Assembly (NCBI GenBank): GCA_964423865.1
Contig: CAYRGN010000001.1
Location: 173,940 to 237,939, forward strand
From: Leadbetterella sp964423865
Lineage (GTDB): Bacteria; Bacteroidota; Bacteroidia; Cytophagales; Spirosomataceae
Reading direction: 5' to 3'
DNA: 64,000 bases
Shown here in pieces: positions 44,710-53,467 of the stretch. The translations under genes and the position numbers were made by a program. Under the pieces are notes generated by a model. It saw only the letters and a list, made by a program, of their open reading frames with translations. It was not told the origin of the DNA and did not search any database. Each line of letters opens with the position of its first letter. Within the stretch, counting starts at the first letter, position 1.

Positions 44710-45117
44710 TTATGGTTTTATTTTTCGGAATATGGCGGTCATGGTTTGCGGATCGGCGATATCCATCTCTACCAGCCTCAGCGATTTGACCATCGGGAGT
44801 GTGGTTTCTTTATAATGCAGAAAGTGCGGGGTGGTGAGGTGAGTGCGGTAGGCATCTTGATTCTGATAGATTTCCACGATGCGGACTACCGTTGGGTTTT
44901 CCTTCTCGTACATGGGAAAGATGGCTATGACGCCCGGTTCAATTTTTACGGAAACAGCCGCTTCTTCTTTAAGAATGGCGCGGTATTCTTCGAGGTGTTG
45001 TGGGAAAACCTCAATTTCAGCGATTCTGATCAGCATTTGTTCCGAATCCCGGATGTCGGATTTTGGCGTGCTACCCAAAGATATCATCAGAAGGAATAGA
45101 AACGAAAACTTGTTCAT
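44710..45117 (-). CDS. Exported antibiotic-biosynthesis-monooxygenase (ABM) fold protein
   Basis: This is a 135-residue protein with a signal peptide (MNKFSFLFLLMISLGS), starting at 45117; an ATG seven codons upstream is less likely. The mature part is a ferredoxin-like ABM domain: LIRIAEIEVFPQHLEEYRAI, then VIAIFPMYEKENP, then VVRIVEIYQNQDAYRTHLTTPHF. ABM domains include small-molecule oxygenases and many uncharacterised dimeric proteins. Export is common for this Bacteroidota subgroup. It is a monocistronic gene convergent with GH31; no partner is evident. Confidence 0.88.
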   Translation of the reverse strand: MNKFSFLFLLMISLGSTPKSDIRDSEQMLIRIAEIEVFPQHLEEYRAILKEEAAVSVKIEPGVIAIFPMYEKENPTVVRIVEIYQNQDAYRTHLTTPHFLHYKETTLPMVKSLRLVEMDIADPQTMTAIFRKIKP

Positions 45118-45138
45118 TAAGGAAATATTAGTGATCAA

Positions 45139-45443
45139 AATTACATAAAGTAGAAAATATCAGGCTATTATACACCGGAAATTTATCCACTAGCCCGACC
45201 CGAAGGGGCCGTGCCGACTACGGAACAACCCGGGTGTGGCGGTTTGCGTGAGGGATAGCAGCGGAAAGCCCGGAATGGAGCGGAGCGGAGTGAGGACTTG
45301 CAGCGAATAGCCCGACCCGAAGGGGCACGCCCAAAAAATCTGCCAGTTTACCTACAGCCCGCATTCCACCTTAGGGCGGGCTTTGGGTATTGAGGTAAGG
45401 AGAACGAAAAGGCGGGTCTTCATGCGGGGGAAAGGGGGTATAC
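45139..45443. repeat. Gap with repeated CCCGACCCGAAGGGGC blocks
   Basis: The 300-base gap has no gene. AGCCCGACCCGAAGGGGC occurs near 45192 and again near 45310, and a GC-rich palindrome-like stretch (GGAATGGAGCGGAGCGGAGTGAG) lies between them. It looks like another intergenic repeat. Confidence 0.55.
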
Positions 45444-45479
45444 AAAAATAGTCATGTCTTTGAAAACATGACTATTTTT
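45444..45479 (-). terminator. Strong intrinsic terminator of the GH127 gene
   Basis: Perfect 14-base arms (AAAAATAGTCATGT and ACATGACTATTTTT) surround an eight-base loop, 27 bases past the GH127 stop. An outer GTATACAAA/TTTGTATAC pair extends the dyad. The symmetry means it can work in both directions. Confidence 0.85.
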
Positions 45480-45505
45480 GAAAAAAATGTTTGTATACGA
45501 GCCGT

Positions 45506-48500
45506 TTATTTCAGGCGCACATCCAGGTATACGGAATGGCGCCCGTAGGTTTCGTAAAACGGTTTGTACAGAATGCCGTCAATGGTGAATTCCAGTTTTT
45601 CGGGGTCGCCCTGTATGGTTTTACCCAGGTCATGGGCATCCAGGGTAATCTGCCTCCAGTCTTTCCGGGCCTCGGGTTCCTGGGCGGCCAGCAACACGGG
45701 ACCGTAGAAAAGGCTGGCGATGTTGGGCTGATCCATGACGGGATCCAGGTGGAAGCCGAACGGCATCTGGAGTTCAATGGTGTCGCCGTCTTTCCATTTC
45801 CGGCTGATTTTCAGATAAGAGCCGGGTGTAGCCTCTACTTTCTGGGTTTTCCCGTTGATCCTGACGAAGAATCCTTTGGTGGCCCAGGAAGGTACCCGTA
45901 CGTGTACGTCAAACTTCCCTTTTCCGTGTACGGTCAGACGGGTGCGGTCTTCTTTGGGGAAGCTGGTGCTCTGAGAGAGGGTCACGCCCCGTTCTGTCCA
46001 ATGCAGGGTGGAAGGGATGAAGAGGTTGACATACAGCGCCCGGTTGTCGGTACTTTTGAAGTATATCGCACTTTGCAGCTTGGTATTGCTCTCAATGGCT
46101 GTGCCGTTGCAGCAGGTAAAGCCGGTCATGTTCGGGTTGCCGAACTGTTTGACTGAACCCGGGCGAAGTGGCACATGATAGGTGTTGGCCGGGGTGTGTT
46201 CTGCTACTGAGGCCAGGATGTGGTTGTACAGTCCGCGTTCGTAATAATCCATGAGTTCGGCCCTCTGCTCAAAGAGAAAGAGTTGGCCGGTGAGTTTCAG
46301 CATATTGTAGGTAGCGCAGGTTTCGTTTTGTCCGCCGGAGGATAGTCCGTTTTCATACAGGCTGGAGGGCTGGGCGGTGAAACACTCGGCGTTGGCCGGG
46401 TTTCGGGCGCCGGCTACTCCGCCTATGCTGTACATGTAGTCGTTCACGGCCTTGTACCAGAAGTTATCGGCCACTTTGTAGTACTCGGGGTCATGAGCCA
46501 CGCGGTACATCTCTATGCTGCCTACCACCTGGGGGATGTGTTGATTGGCGTGCAGGCCCCGGAAGGTATCCACGTTTTTGGCGAGGCCGTGTACGTGATT
46601 GGCGTCTCCGAAAAACATTTTGATGTTGTCAAAGAGCTGGGCGGTTTTGAGGTATTTTTCCTCGTGGGTGATGTGGTATAGGCGTGCCATGGACTCGTTC
46701 ATTCCTCCGAATTCTCCGGCAATGTAGGTGTTCCACATTTTGATGAGGGTATCCTGTGGCACCTGGCTGAGGCGGGCGTATACCCAGTCGCTCATGCCCG
46801 AGGCCACGTCAAGGGCTTTCTTGTTGCCGCTCACGTCGTACACGTCCATGAGGCCGGCCAGTATTTTATGCAGGGTGTAATAGGGGGCCCATACCTGGTT
46901 TTTCTGGCCGCCGTAGCGGGCGCCCTGCTCCAGCATGATGAACTGGTCGGGGGGGTAGGCGCTGATAAACCCTTTGCCCCAGTTCCAGTAGTCGTTCCGG
47001 ATGCCCTCCTGGCTCAGATCGGAGTCGTAAACGGTTTTTCCAGGTCCCATGGGTACGCGGGTGGGATCTGCCACGTGGGGGCTGCCGGGCGCTGTGGGTT
47101 GGCCGGAAAGGTGGGCGAGGTCATAGAGGGTATTGACCATATAGTCCATTTTTTGGGCGAAGTTGTCGCGCAGGGTGGCGTCATACCCGGTGCCGGCATA
47201 GGCCTGGGCAATGGCGGTGAGGTAATGGCCGGTGGCGTGGCCTCTGAGTTTGGTATCCTGGCTGTCCCACACGCCCAGGGGTTTGGCCCCATCGGGCTGA
47301 GGCTGTCCGAAAGCGTGGCGGAACATATAGAGGAAGGAATTGGGGTCGGTTTTGGCCAGGGTCTGAACAAATTTATCCCGGTTTTCCATAAACTTGGTGT
47401 CGTGGTGGTGTCCGTCGCTTTCCAGGGAAACCTGGCTCAGGGCGAAGGCCTCCAGTTGTATTTTCGGTGCGGCGGTTTTTGCTGTATTTTTGACTGTAAT
47501 GGTGGCTTTGGGCTGAAATTCGGTGCCGGGTACGCGGCCGGTCACGGTGTAGGTGCCGGGTTCCAGCACGGCGCTGTTGTCGGTAGGCGCGGGCCAGATC
47601 ACCCTTACGGCGGGTCCGTTCACCCCGTGGGCGTAGGTGCCGGCCACGTGTGAGGGCAGGCGGGGCAGGTTTCCGGTTTCGGTTTCCGCGGTGACATCGG
47701 CTACGCCGGTTAAATAGGCGTTATACAAGCGCGATTCTTCGGGGGAAAAGGCGGGCAGGTTTTCTTCGGGGCGGCCCACATTCACGCCTCCGCCCTGGCT
47801 GGCGCCCGGGGCATTGTAATAAATGCCCGCTACCTGGCGGCGGGTGAGGGGCACGCGGTAGATCCGGAAGTCGCAAAGCAGGGCGTTCAGTCCGGGTTGT
47901 CCCGGCGCTATAGACCGCCCGATATACAAGCGGTTGGTTCCTCCGCCCGTGAATACGGAGGCCAGGTCGGCCGGGATATCCGTAGTTTCACCTACAGGCC
48001 GGCTGTCGGCATAGGTGATCATGGTTTTGGAAGGAATATCTACCACCACTACCAGGTGTACCCATTTATTCCGTTCTATAGCCGAGGCCACGGCGCCTTT
48101 TTTCTCACCGGGAGTGGCCGTGATGACCGCCTGGTAGCCTTCCTGGGCGGCGGTACCGGCCGGTGCGGCAAAAAAGTGGTGAGCGGCGTCTTTCCCGAAA
48201 TCAAATAGATACTGGCCCGCGACGGGAGAACGGAGGTTAATCCAGCCCGATATACTGATGGATTCCAGGTCGGTCAGGGTTTCGGCAGGTAAGGAGAGGT
48301 AGCCGTTGCCCGAAAGCGACAGTACCTGGCCGAAGCGGCTGTCATTGACAAACTGAGCACCGGATCCCTCGGCGTGGAGGTTATTCCGTGACCAGTCTTT
48401 GGTATCTCCGTTTAATACGTAACGGGCAATCATGCTGGTTTCACCGATGCCGTCGAGGATCTGGTCCTGGGCGGCGGCACTCCCTGTGAGCAAAAGCAGC

Positions 48501-48526
48501 AGGCATAGTACTTTGTACATCTTCAT
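45506..48526 (-). CDS. LamG-GH127 beta-L-arabinofuranosidase-like enzyme
   Basis: This is a large exported enzyme of 1006 residues. Signal MYKVLCLLLLLTGSAAAQ, then a laminin-G/concanavalin-like jellyroll (about 25-215; SGWINLRSPVAGQYLFDFGK), a linker with an Ig-like strand set, and the GH127 (alpha/alpha)6 barrel (about 340-870). The catalytic zinc site is visible: GGQNETCATYNML near residue 735 and GFTCCNGTAIESN near 805. In the family a cysteine is the nucleophile and the glutamate and other cysteines bind zinc. A beta-L-arabinofuranosidase is the standard prediction, but GH127 has other specificities. It lies outside the SusCD operon and reads the opposite way, so its link to PUL 1 is unclear. 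Confidence 0.9.
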   Translation of the reverse strand: MKMYKVLCLLLLLTGSAAAQDQILDGIGETSMIARYVLNGDTKDWSRNNLHAEGSGAQFVNDSRFGQVLSLSGNGYLSLPAETLTDLESISISGWINLRSPVAGQYLFDFGKDAAHHFFAAPAGTAAQEGYQAVITATPGEKKGAVASAIERNKWVHLVVVVDIPSKTMITYADSRPVGETTDIPADLASVFTGGGTNRLYIGRSIAPGQPGLNALLCDFRIYRVPLTRRQVAGIYYNAPGASQGGGVNVGRPEENLPAFSPEESRLYNAYLTGVADVTAETETGNLPRLPSHVAGTYAHGVNGPAVRVIWPAPTDNSAVLEPGTYTVTGRVPGTEFQPKATITVKNTAKTAAPKIQLEAFALSQVSLESDGHHHDTKFMENRDKFVQTLAKTDPNSFLYMFRHAFGQPQPDGAKPLGVWDSQDTKLRGHATGHYLTAIAQAYAGTGYDATLRDNFAQKMDYMVNTLYDLAHLSGQPTAPGSPHVADPTRVPMGPGKTVYDSDLSQEGIRNDYWNWGKGFISAYPPDQFIMLEQGARYGGQKNQVWAPYYTLHKILAGLMDVYDVSGNKKALDVASGMSDWVYARLSQVPQDTLIKMWNTYIAGEFGGMNESMARLYHITHEEKYLKTAQLFDNIKMFFGDANHVHGLAKNVDTFRGLHANQHIPQVVGSIEMYRVAHDPEYYKVADNFWYKAVNDYMYSIGGVAGARNPANAECFTAQPSSLYENGLSSGGQNETCATYNMLKLTGQLFLFEQRAELMDYYERGLYNHILASVAEHTPANTYHVPLRPGSVKQFGNPNMTGFTCCNGTAIESNTKLQSAIYFKSTDNRALYVNLFIPSTLHWTERGVTLSQSTSFPKEDRTRLTVHGKGKFDVHVRVPSWATKGFFVRINGKTQKVEATPGSYLKISRKWKDGDTIELQMPFGFHLDPVMDQPNIASLFYGPVLLAAQEPEARKDWRQITLDAHDLGKTIQGDPEKLEFTIDGILYKPFYETYGRHSVYLDVRLK

Positions 48527-48551
48527 AGTTTATATCCATTTTATAACCTTT

Positions 48552-48560
48552 GCAAAACTA
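48552..48560 (-). promoter_or_regulatory. -7 box of the GH127 gene
   Basis: Minus-strand TAGTTTTGC matches TAnnTTTGY exactly 26 bases before the start codon. Confidence 0.5.
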
Positions 48561-48656
48561 GGAAGAAAACGGTAGGCGGTGTAAGTCTATTTTATCTAAT
48601 GATCACATGATATTAACTGGAGGGGAAGTGGTGTGATGGGGAATGAAATGGATGTC

Positions 48657-48775
48657 AGCTATTAGCTATCAGCTATCAGCTATCAGAAAACCGGCACACC
48701 AAGAGGAGCGCCTCCCGCCGCCAATGTATAAGCGAAGCGTCGCCCGGCTGACTGCTGATAGCTGAAGACTGAAAG
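48657..48775. repeat. Mosaic intergenic repeat, copy B
   Basis: Four AGCTAT(T/C)-type units lead into ATCAGAAAACCGGCACACCA, then AAGCGAAGCGTCGC and CCGGCTGACTGCTGATAGCTGA. The same blocks occur in the same order at 24211-24385 with different joining sequence. The remainder of the gap before the acyltransferase holds no gene that I can see. Confidence 0.7.
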
Positions 48776-48866
48776 CAAAAATTTATACAGATTAAAAAAT
48801 TGGAGGTGCGGATAAGTGTCGTTACATATTTCCCGTATATTCGTAGCTTTATTTAATCCTTATTAT

Positions 48867-49985
48867 ATGTCGGGTGTTTCCGCTTCCGCTTTTTCCGATA
48901 CGAAACCGCATTATTTGATTCTGGACGGCCTGAGAGGGGTTGCGGCCCTTATGGTGGTTTTCTTTCATGTATTTGAGGCTTTTGCCACCAGCCACCTGGA
49001 CCAGCGGGTGAACCACGGCTACCTGGGGGTGGATTTCTTCTTTATTCTTTCGGGTTTTGTGGTGGCCTACGCCTATGACGACCGCCAGCTGAGGCCCCTG
49101 GAGTTCCTCAAACGCCGGCTGATCCGCCTGCAGCCCATGGTGGTGTTTGGGGCGGTGCTGGGTGCCGGACTGTTTTATTTTCAGAAGTCGTCGGTTTGGG
49201 ATGTGTCTACCGTGACCGTTTCGGCGCTTCTTTTGGCCACGGTGATGAACGCCCTGATGGTACCGGCCCCCCAGGGCATAGAGGTGCGCGGACTGGGGGA
49301 GATGTTTCCGCTGAACGGGCCCACCTGGACCCTCTTCTTTGAATATATCGGTAATTTGCTCTATATTGTTTTTCTTCGCCGGTTGTCCACACCCGTGCTC
49401 GGCGGTCTGGTTTTTCTGGCGGGTTGCGGACTCGCCACGTTTGCCATGGCAGGTCCTCTGGGCGACGTGTGTGCGGGCTGGGCCCTGACCGGTACGGAGG
49501 TGACCGGGGGGATGCTGAGGCTGCTGTTTTCTTTTTCGGCGGGCTTGCTGCTTTCCCGTCTGTTTAAGCCGGTGAATGTCAAAGGAGCTTTCTGGATATG
49601 TACCCTGGCGTTGGTGGTGCTGTTGGGCTGGCCGCGTATTGGCGGGGCAGAGAAGTTGTGGTTGAACGGACTTTATGAAACGGTATGTATTCTGGTGGTG
49701 TTTCCTCTACTGGTGGTAGCGGGCGCTTCGGGAAAGGTGACCCATGCCTTTACGGGCAGGATCTGCAAATTCCTCGGGGATATTTCTTACCCGCTTTACC
49801 TGGTGCATTACCCATTTATCTATATGTATTATGCCTGGGTGAAGAATAAGGGGCTTACGTTTGAGGCGTCATTTCCGGGTGCGGCGGCGCTGGTAATCGG
49901 GAGTGTCGTGTTGGCCTGGCTGGCGTTGAAGTTTTATGATATTCCGGTGAGGAGGTATTTGAGTAGGCGGTTTTTTGGGAGATAG
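48867..49985 (+). CDS. Acyltransferase 3 family membrane protein
   Basis: This is an integral membrane O-acyltransferase of about 372 residues, starting at MSGVSASAFSDTKPHYL; an upstream GTG frame is less likely. The family pattern is clear: HYLILDGLRGVAALMVVFFHVFEAF with the catalytic histidine, GYLGVDFFFILSGFVVAYAY, FLKRRLIRLQPM, and about ten hydrophobic helices to ISYPLYLVHYPF. Such enzymes acetylate surface glycans, lipids or antibiotics. The acceptor cannot be told from context, since the neighbours are unrelated. A simple repeat begins at the stop codon. Confidence 0.92.
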   Translation: MSGVSASAFSDTKPHYLILDGLRGVAALMVVFFHVFEAFATSHLDQRVNHGYLGVDFFFILSGFVVAYAYDDRQLRPLEFLKRRLIRLQPMVVFGAVLGAGLFYFQKSSVWDVSTVTVSALLLATVMNALMVPAPQGIEVRGLGEMFPLNGPTWTLFFEYIGNLLYIVFLRRLSTPVLGGLVFLAGCGLATFAMAGPLGDVCAGWALTGTEVTGGMLRLLFSFSAGLLLSRLFKPVNVKGAFWICTLALVVLLGWPRIGGAEKLWLNGLYETVCILVVFPLLVVAGASGKVTHAFTGRICKFLGDISYPLYLVHYPFIYMYYAWVKNKGLTFEASFPGAAALVIGSVVLAWLALKFYDIPVRRYLSRRFFGR

Positions 49986-50308
49986 TAGTGAGTAGTGAGT
50001 AGGGAGTAGTGAGGTTTGAGTTCCGAGTGCCGAGCTGCGAGGGGTACGAGTTTGCGAAGTCCCCGTAATTTTTAATTCGTAATTGATTCCGAGTAGTGAC
50101 CCCTCGAGAGCTTCGCTCGCAAACTTCGCACTCTCGTGCTTGTTTGTGCTCGGGGTGACAAAGGCGATCGCTACCTGTCTGTTCGAGCGTAGTCGAGAAC
50201 CGAGTGGGAGTAAGGAGTACAATTACGAATTGAAAATTACGAATTACGGACAATCAGGCTCACTACTCGGAACTCAGAACTCTATACTCACTACTAAAAT
50301 TTATACAC
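49984..50308. repeat. Composite repeat region (AGTAGTGAG array, inverted 56-bp core)
   Basis: AGTAGTGAG units follow the acyltransferase stop. Then come irregular GAGTTCCGAGTGCCGAG pieces, two TACGAATT-type stretches, and near 50176-50202 CTGTCTGTTCGAGCGTAGTCGAGA, the reverse complement of the core of the 13815 tandem repeat. More ACTCACTACT lies near 50290. No gene is seen. Confidence 0.7.
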
Positions 50309-51331
50309 ATGAAGAAAATCGGATTCCTTTCTTTCGGCCATTGGGCCGAACATCCCGCTTACGATACCAAAACGGCGGCGGACACCCTGTTGCAGTCTAT
50401 TGACCTGGCCGTAGCGGCCGAAGAAATCGGGTTGGACGGGGCGTATTTCCGGGTACACCATTTTGCCCAGCAGCTGGGGTCGCCCTTTCCGCTATTGGCG
50501 GCCATAGGCGCCCGCACCCGCAAGATTGAGATCGGCACGGGCGTGATAGACATGCGGTATGAAAACCCTTTGTATATGCTGGAAGACGCGGGGGCGGCCG
50601 ACCTGATCGCGGGCGGTCGATTGCAACTCGGCATCAGCCGCGGTTCACCGGAGCAGGTGATAGACGGGTGGAGGCATTTTGGTTACGAACCTCTCGCGGG
50701 AGAAACGGATGCCGATATGGGCCGGCGTAAAGGACTGGAATTCTTTGAAAAGCTGAAGGGAGAGGGCTTCGCTCAACCCAATCCCAACCCCATGTTTCCC
50801 AACCCGCCGGGCTTGCTCAGGGTGGAACCGCACTCTGAAGGCCTGCGCGACCGCATCTGGTGGGGGTCGGGCTCTGACGCCACGGCCATCTGGGCCGGAC
50901 AGGTGGGCATGAACCTCCAGAGTTCCACCCTGAAATACGACGAAAGCGGTAAGCCTTTTCATATTCAGCAAGCCGAGCAGATCCGCCTGTTCCGTCAGGC
51001 CTGGAAAGAGGCCGGGCATGCCCGTGAGCCCCGGGTTTCAGTAAGCCGCTCTATTTTTGCCATTGTCAACGACCAGGACCGTTACTATTTCGGGCATGAG
51101 GCCGGCCGAACGGATAAGGTAGGCATGATTGAAAAAGACCGCAGAGCCATTTTTGGGCGGAGTTATGCGGCCGAACCTGACGTGCTGATTAAAGAGCTGG
51201 CGGAAGACGAGGCTATACAGGAGGCAGATACCGTTCTGCTGACCATTCCGAATACGCTGGGCGTGGAGTACAACGTGCATGTGCTTTCGGCGATATTGGA
51301 ACACATAGCTCCGGGCTTGGGATGGCGTTAA
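50309..51331 (+). CDS. Luciferase-like (LLM) flavin-dependent oxidoreductase
   Basis: This is a cytoplasmic FMN- or F420-type monooxygenase-fold protein of 340 residues. The TIM barrel begins KKIGFLSFGHW and continues with AAEEIGLDGAYFRVHHF, RTRKIEIGTGVIDMRYENPLY, LIAGGRLQLGISRGSPEQV, and WWGSGSDATAIWAGQVGMNL, all in the usual order. In Bacteroidota this subgroup is annotated as an LLM-class oxidoreductase without a proven substrate. A degraded FAD oxidoreductase gene follows after 29 bases, which suggests the pair once worked together. Confidence 0.93.
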   Translation: MKKIGFLSFGHWAEHPAYDTKTAADTLLQSIDLAVAAEEIGLDGAYFRVHHFAQQLGSPFPLLAAIGARTRKIEIGTGVIDMRYENPLYMLEDAGAADLIAGGRLQLGISRGSPEQVIDGWRHFGYEPLAGETDADMGRRKGLEFFEKLKGEGFAQPNPNPMFPNPPGLLRVEPHSEGLRDRIWWGSGSDATAIWAGQVGMNLQSSTLKYDESGKPFHIQQAEQIRLFRQAWKEAGHAREPRVSVSRSIFAIVNDQDRYYFGHEAGRTDKVGMIEKDRRAIFGRSYAAEPDVLIKELAEDEAIQEADTVLLTIPNTLGVEYNVHVLSAILEHIAPGLGWR

Positions 51332-51360
51332 GTACCCGGCTTCGTTATAAGACCCGAATC

Positions 51361-51888
51361 ATGGTGATAGGGGCTGGGCAGGCCGGGCGGCGCCTGGCAG
51401 TTTCGCTGGCCATCGCTCACGCTCAGTACGGTCAACCGCATCCATGATTTGCCGGACATGGCCTTTGACGAGGTGCTGGAGCCGGGTGCTACCGAGGCAC
51501 TGGCCAGCGTAGCCGTACCCCGCTACTACGAGGCCTACGAAAAGAAGTTTGATCTGCGGGTGTACCGCCCCCTTAAAGTAGAAAAGGTATATCGCCGGGA
51601 AGACCGGTTTTTTATCGACACCCCCAAAACCCTTTTTTCTGCCCTGGGCATCATCAATGCCACCGGCACGTGGGAAAACCCGTATATCCCGGAGTATCCC
51701 GTGAGGAGGGTGGGGGAATAGTGATGGACGGCGCCCTGGCCACCCGGGTAGCCAAAGAACCCCGCATTCATTTGCCCGGTTACGGGCCTTCTGCTTCTAC
51801 GATAGGTGCTAATCGCGCGGGCGGCGGCCGCAAGAGAATTAATCAAGACGTTGGGTATGTAACAGCGTTCAACGGCCACTTGGTTTAA
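51361..51888 (+). pseudogene. Broken FAD-dependent oxidoreductase
   Basis: An N-terminal Rossmann start, MVIGAGQAGRRLAVSLA, is lost after about 20 codons. In a second frame comes PDMAFDEVLEPGATEALAS with YRPLKVEKVY and INATGTWENPYIPEYP. In a third comes DGALATRVAKEPRIHLPGYG with SASTIGANRAG, which is the C-terminal FAD motif. The order matches a flavin-containing monooxygenase or thioredoxin-reductase-like protein of about 350-380 residues, here reduced to about 170 codons by deletions and frameshifts. It is directly downstream of the LLM gene. Confidence 0.75.
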
Positions 51889-51912
51889 TCACCAGCATTG
51901 GATTTGTAAGGC

Positions 51913-52551
51913 CTATTTTATAGCGGTACACGCAATGGCCTTATAGAAATGGAGGTTGGCTTCCGTGCCATCGATTTCGAAAGGGTTAAATTGGGGGTCA
52001 GTACAAGAACACAGCAAGGTTTCGGGTGTGCTTCCCGGATTTAAGCGCTTAATAATCAATCCGTTTTTGGTGCTGATCGCATGTACTTTACCCCATTCAA
52101 TAAACAGGGTGGGATCAATATGTTTAAAATAGACTACCGCGCCGTCGGGGAACTCCGGTCCCAGTCCGTCGTCTGATAATACGATAGCGAAATCGGCCCC
52201 TTTCACCGGACTTTGTATTTTTTCGTAGGTATTTCCATGCTTCCGTAGATGCGCGGGACTGATCTCGGCGCTTCGTGCAGAAAGGGGAAGGAGGCAAGTC
52301 AGTTGTGCCTGAAAGTATTCCGTATTCTTATCGTAAACAGTTTCTGTATTTCCGGTCTGAAAATTATATTCGGAGTTTTCGTCAACAGGAAGGATACCCA
52401 TATGGCGTAATAATATCTTTTTTGATTCGGGTATTACGCCACCCTTCTCCCAATTTTGGATAGTCTTGTAATGAACACCCAGTTTAGCGGCCAGTTCATT
52501 TTGGGTGAGGTTCAGGCTTTTTCTTATTTTTTTAAAATCTAAAGTACTCAT
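51913..52551 (-). CDS. XRE-family repressor with S24-like C-terminal domain
   Basis: This is a cytoplasmic regulator of about 212 residues from MSTLDFKKIRK; a frame to 52590 adds a hydrophobic stretch that does not fit. The helix-turn-helix is at about 10-45 (LTQNELAAKLGVHYKTIQNW). The C-terminal half resembles the LexA/CI S24 fold, with LSDDGLGPEFPDGAVVYFKH and the lysine of LIIKRLN. The catalytic serine of the GDSM motif is replaced (DDGL), so self-cleavage is doubtful; dimerisation is likely. The gene is divergent from the TlpA/SusCD block. Three operator-like dyads lie in its promoter region. Confidence 0.88.
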   Translation of the reverse strand: MSTLDFKKIRKSLNLTQNELAAKLGVHYKTIQNWEKGGVIPESKKILLRHMGILPVDENSEYNFQTGNTETVYDKNTEYFQAQLTCLLPLSARSAEISPAHLRKHGNTYEKIQSPVKGADFAIVLSDDGLGPEFPDGAVVYFKHIDPTLFIEWGKVHAISTKNGLIIKRLNPGSTPETLLCSCTDPQFNPFEIDGTEANLHFYKAIACTAIK

Positions 52552-52557
52552 AAACAA

Positions 52558-52640
52558 GAAGATAAAATCAATATCTAAAAAAATAGACAATATTTATCTA
52601 TAAAAATTTTGTAAAGAGATAAAATTATCTATATATTTGT
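52558..52640. promoter_or_regulatory. Divergent promoter with AGATAA/TTATCT dyads
   Basis: Three dyads built from AGATAA and TTATCT halves occur at about 52559-52575, 52585-52599 and 52617-52630; the last is perfect (AGATAA-AA-TTATCT). They overlap a rightward promoter with TTG at 52609-52611 and TATATTTGT at 52632-52640, spaced by 20 bases. This arrangement fits repression of the repressor's own gene and of the rightward transcript. Confidence 0.6.
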
Positions 52641-53160
52641 GATGTAATAATCTCGGATACAATCGTAAAGTCAATTACCACATTTGTAATTAGCAAAAAT
52701 AGGTTTTTGATTGACAAAATGGTCATATTTTCTGTATAAGATTGTATCATTCGTATAAAAGAGGTTTAAGGCACAACTCTAAGAGAATCCGTAAAATAGC
52801 TTTATACTTTATAATCAGTACTTGCCTGACCCAACTCAGACCATACAGGCAGTAAACATCGTCAACTAATTTTATAACTATGAGAACAATACGATCAACA
52901 CAAATGATCTCCGGTAAGAAGGGCCTGTACAAGAACATTATCTGTTGGCCGGACTAAGTTGCGCTACGTCATACAGTCGGTATGTCCTCTCACGTGTTTG
53001 TTATTCCACAGACTTGGACGTACTATGACTGCATCCTGTCTTTCGTTTTTTCTAGGGAAAAATCGGCTTATTTCTACGATAGGCTCGGTTTCGCTTTGTC
53101 TTGATTAACAGCCAGGCAGGTTAATTATTCTATTCTTTTTCAACCTAAACTATTTGATCT
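52641..53160 (+). other. Long leader before the TlpA genes, with a possible 25-codon ORF
   Basis: About 500 bases separate the promoter from the first TlpA-type gene. The stretch holds a TGCCTG/CAGGCA inverted pair around 52826-52854 and a small frame (52880-52957, starting MRTIRSTQMISG and ending NIICWPD). The small frame is preceded by an AACTAATTTTATAACT leader similar to the CTAAACTATT-type leader of both TlpA genes, so it may be translated. Nothing else gene-like is seen. Confidence 0.4.
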
Positions 53161-53424
53161 ATGAACGTAAAAATTTACGTCAGGGCATTGCTATGCCTTT
53201 GTCTGAGTCTTTCGTTTGCCCCTGCACCGGCCCAATCTCCTGGAACCCTGCAAGTAGGCGACACGCTGCCTCCCGAACTTTGGGACCTGCCCCTGGAAGT
53301 CATCCAGCACCCGGAGGGCACAACCCTTTCCGCTTACAAAGATAAGCTAATTATTTTGGATTTCTGGGCTACATGGTGTGCTCCTTGTGTAAAATCGTTA
53401 AATAAACTGAAAGTTTCGGTTTAA
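53161..53424 (+). pseudogene. Truncated TlpA-type thioredoxin gene
   Basis: This is an 87-residue product with the same N-terminus as the next gene: MNVKIYVRALLCLCLSLS signal, DTLPPELWDLPLEV, then KLIILDFWATWCAPC with C73 and C76. It stops 11 residues after the active site. The thioredoxin fold needs the cis-proline strand and last helix that are missing here, so it is probably not functional, although an exported CxxC peptide cannot be excluded. The shared leader and first 80 codons show it came from a tandem duplication of the downstream gene. Confidence 0.65.
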
Positions 53425-53467
53425 GGCGGTATCCCAGATCACTTATTTCATCTAAACTATTAAAACT

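Noticed and set aside
46868..47653. Glycine/valine-rich open frame antisense to the GH127 gene
   Set aside because: Low-complexity shadow frame; no start context and no family resemblance.
48816..48866. GTG-initiated N-terminal extension of the acyltransferase
   Set aside because: The ATG at 48867 leads directly to the conserved family N-terminus; the extension adds an unconserved stretch.
51913..52551. Prophage or integrated element marked by the CI-like repressor
   Set aside because: No integrase, cro, replication or structural genes and no attachment repeats were seen; the neighbours are TlpA and SusCD genes.
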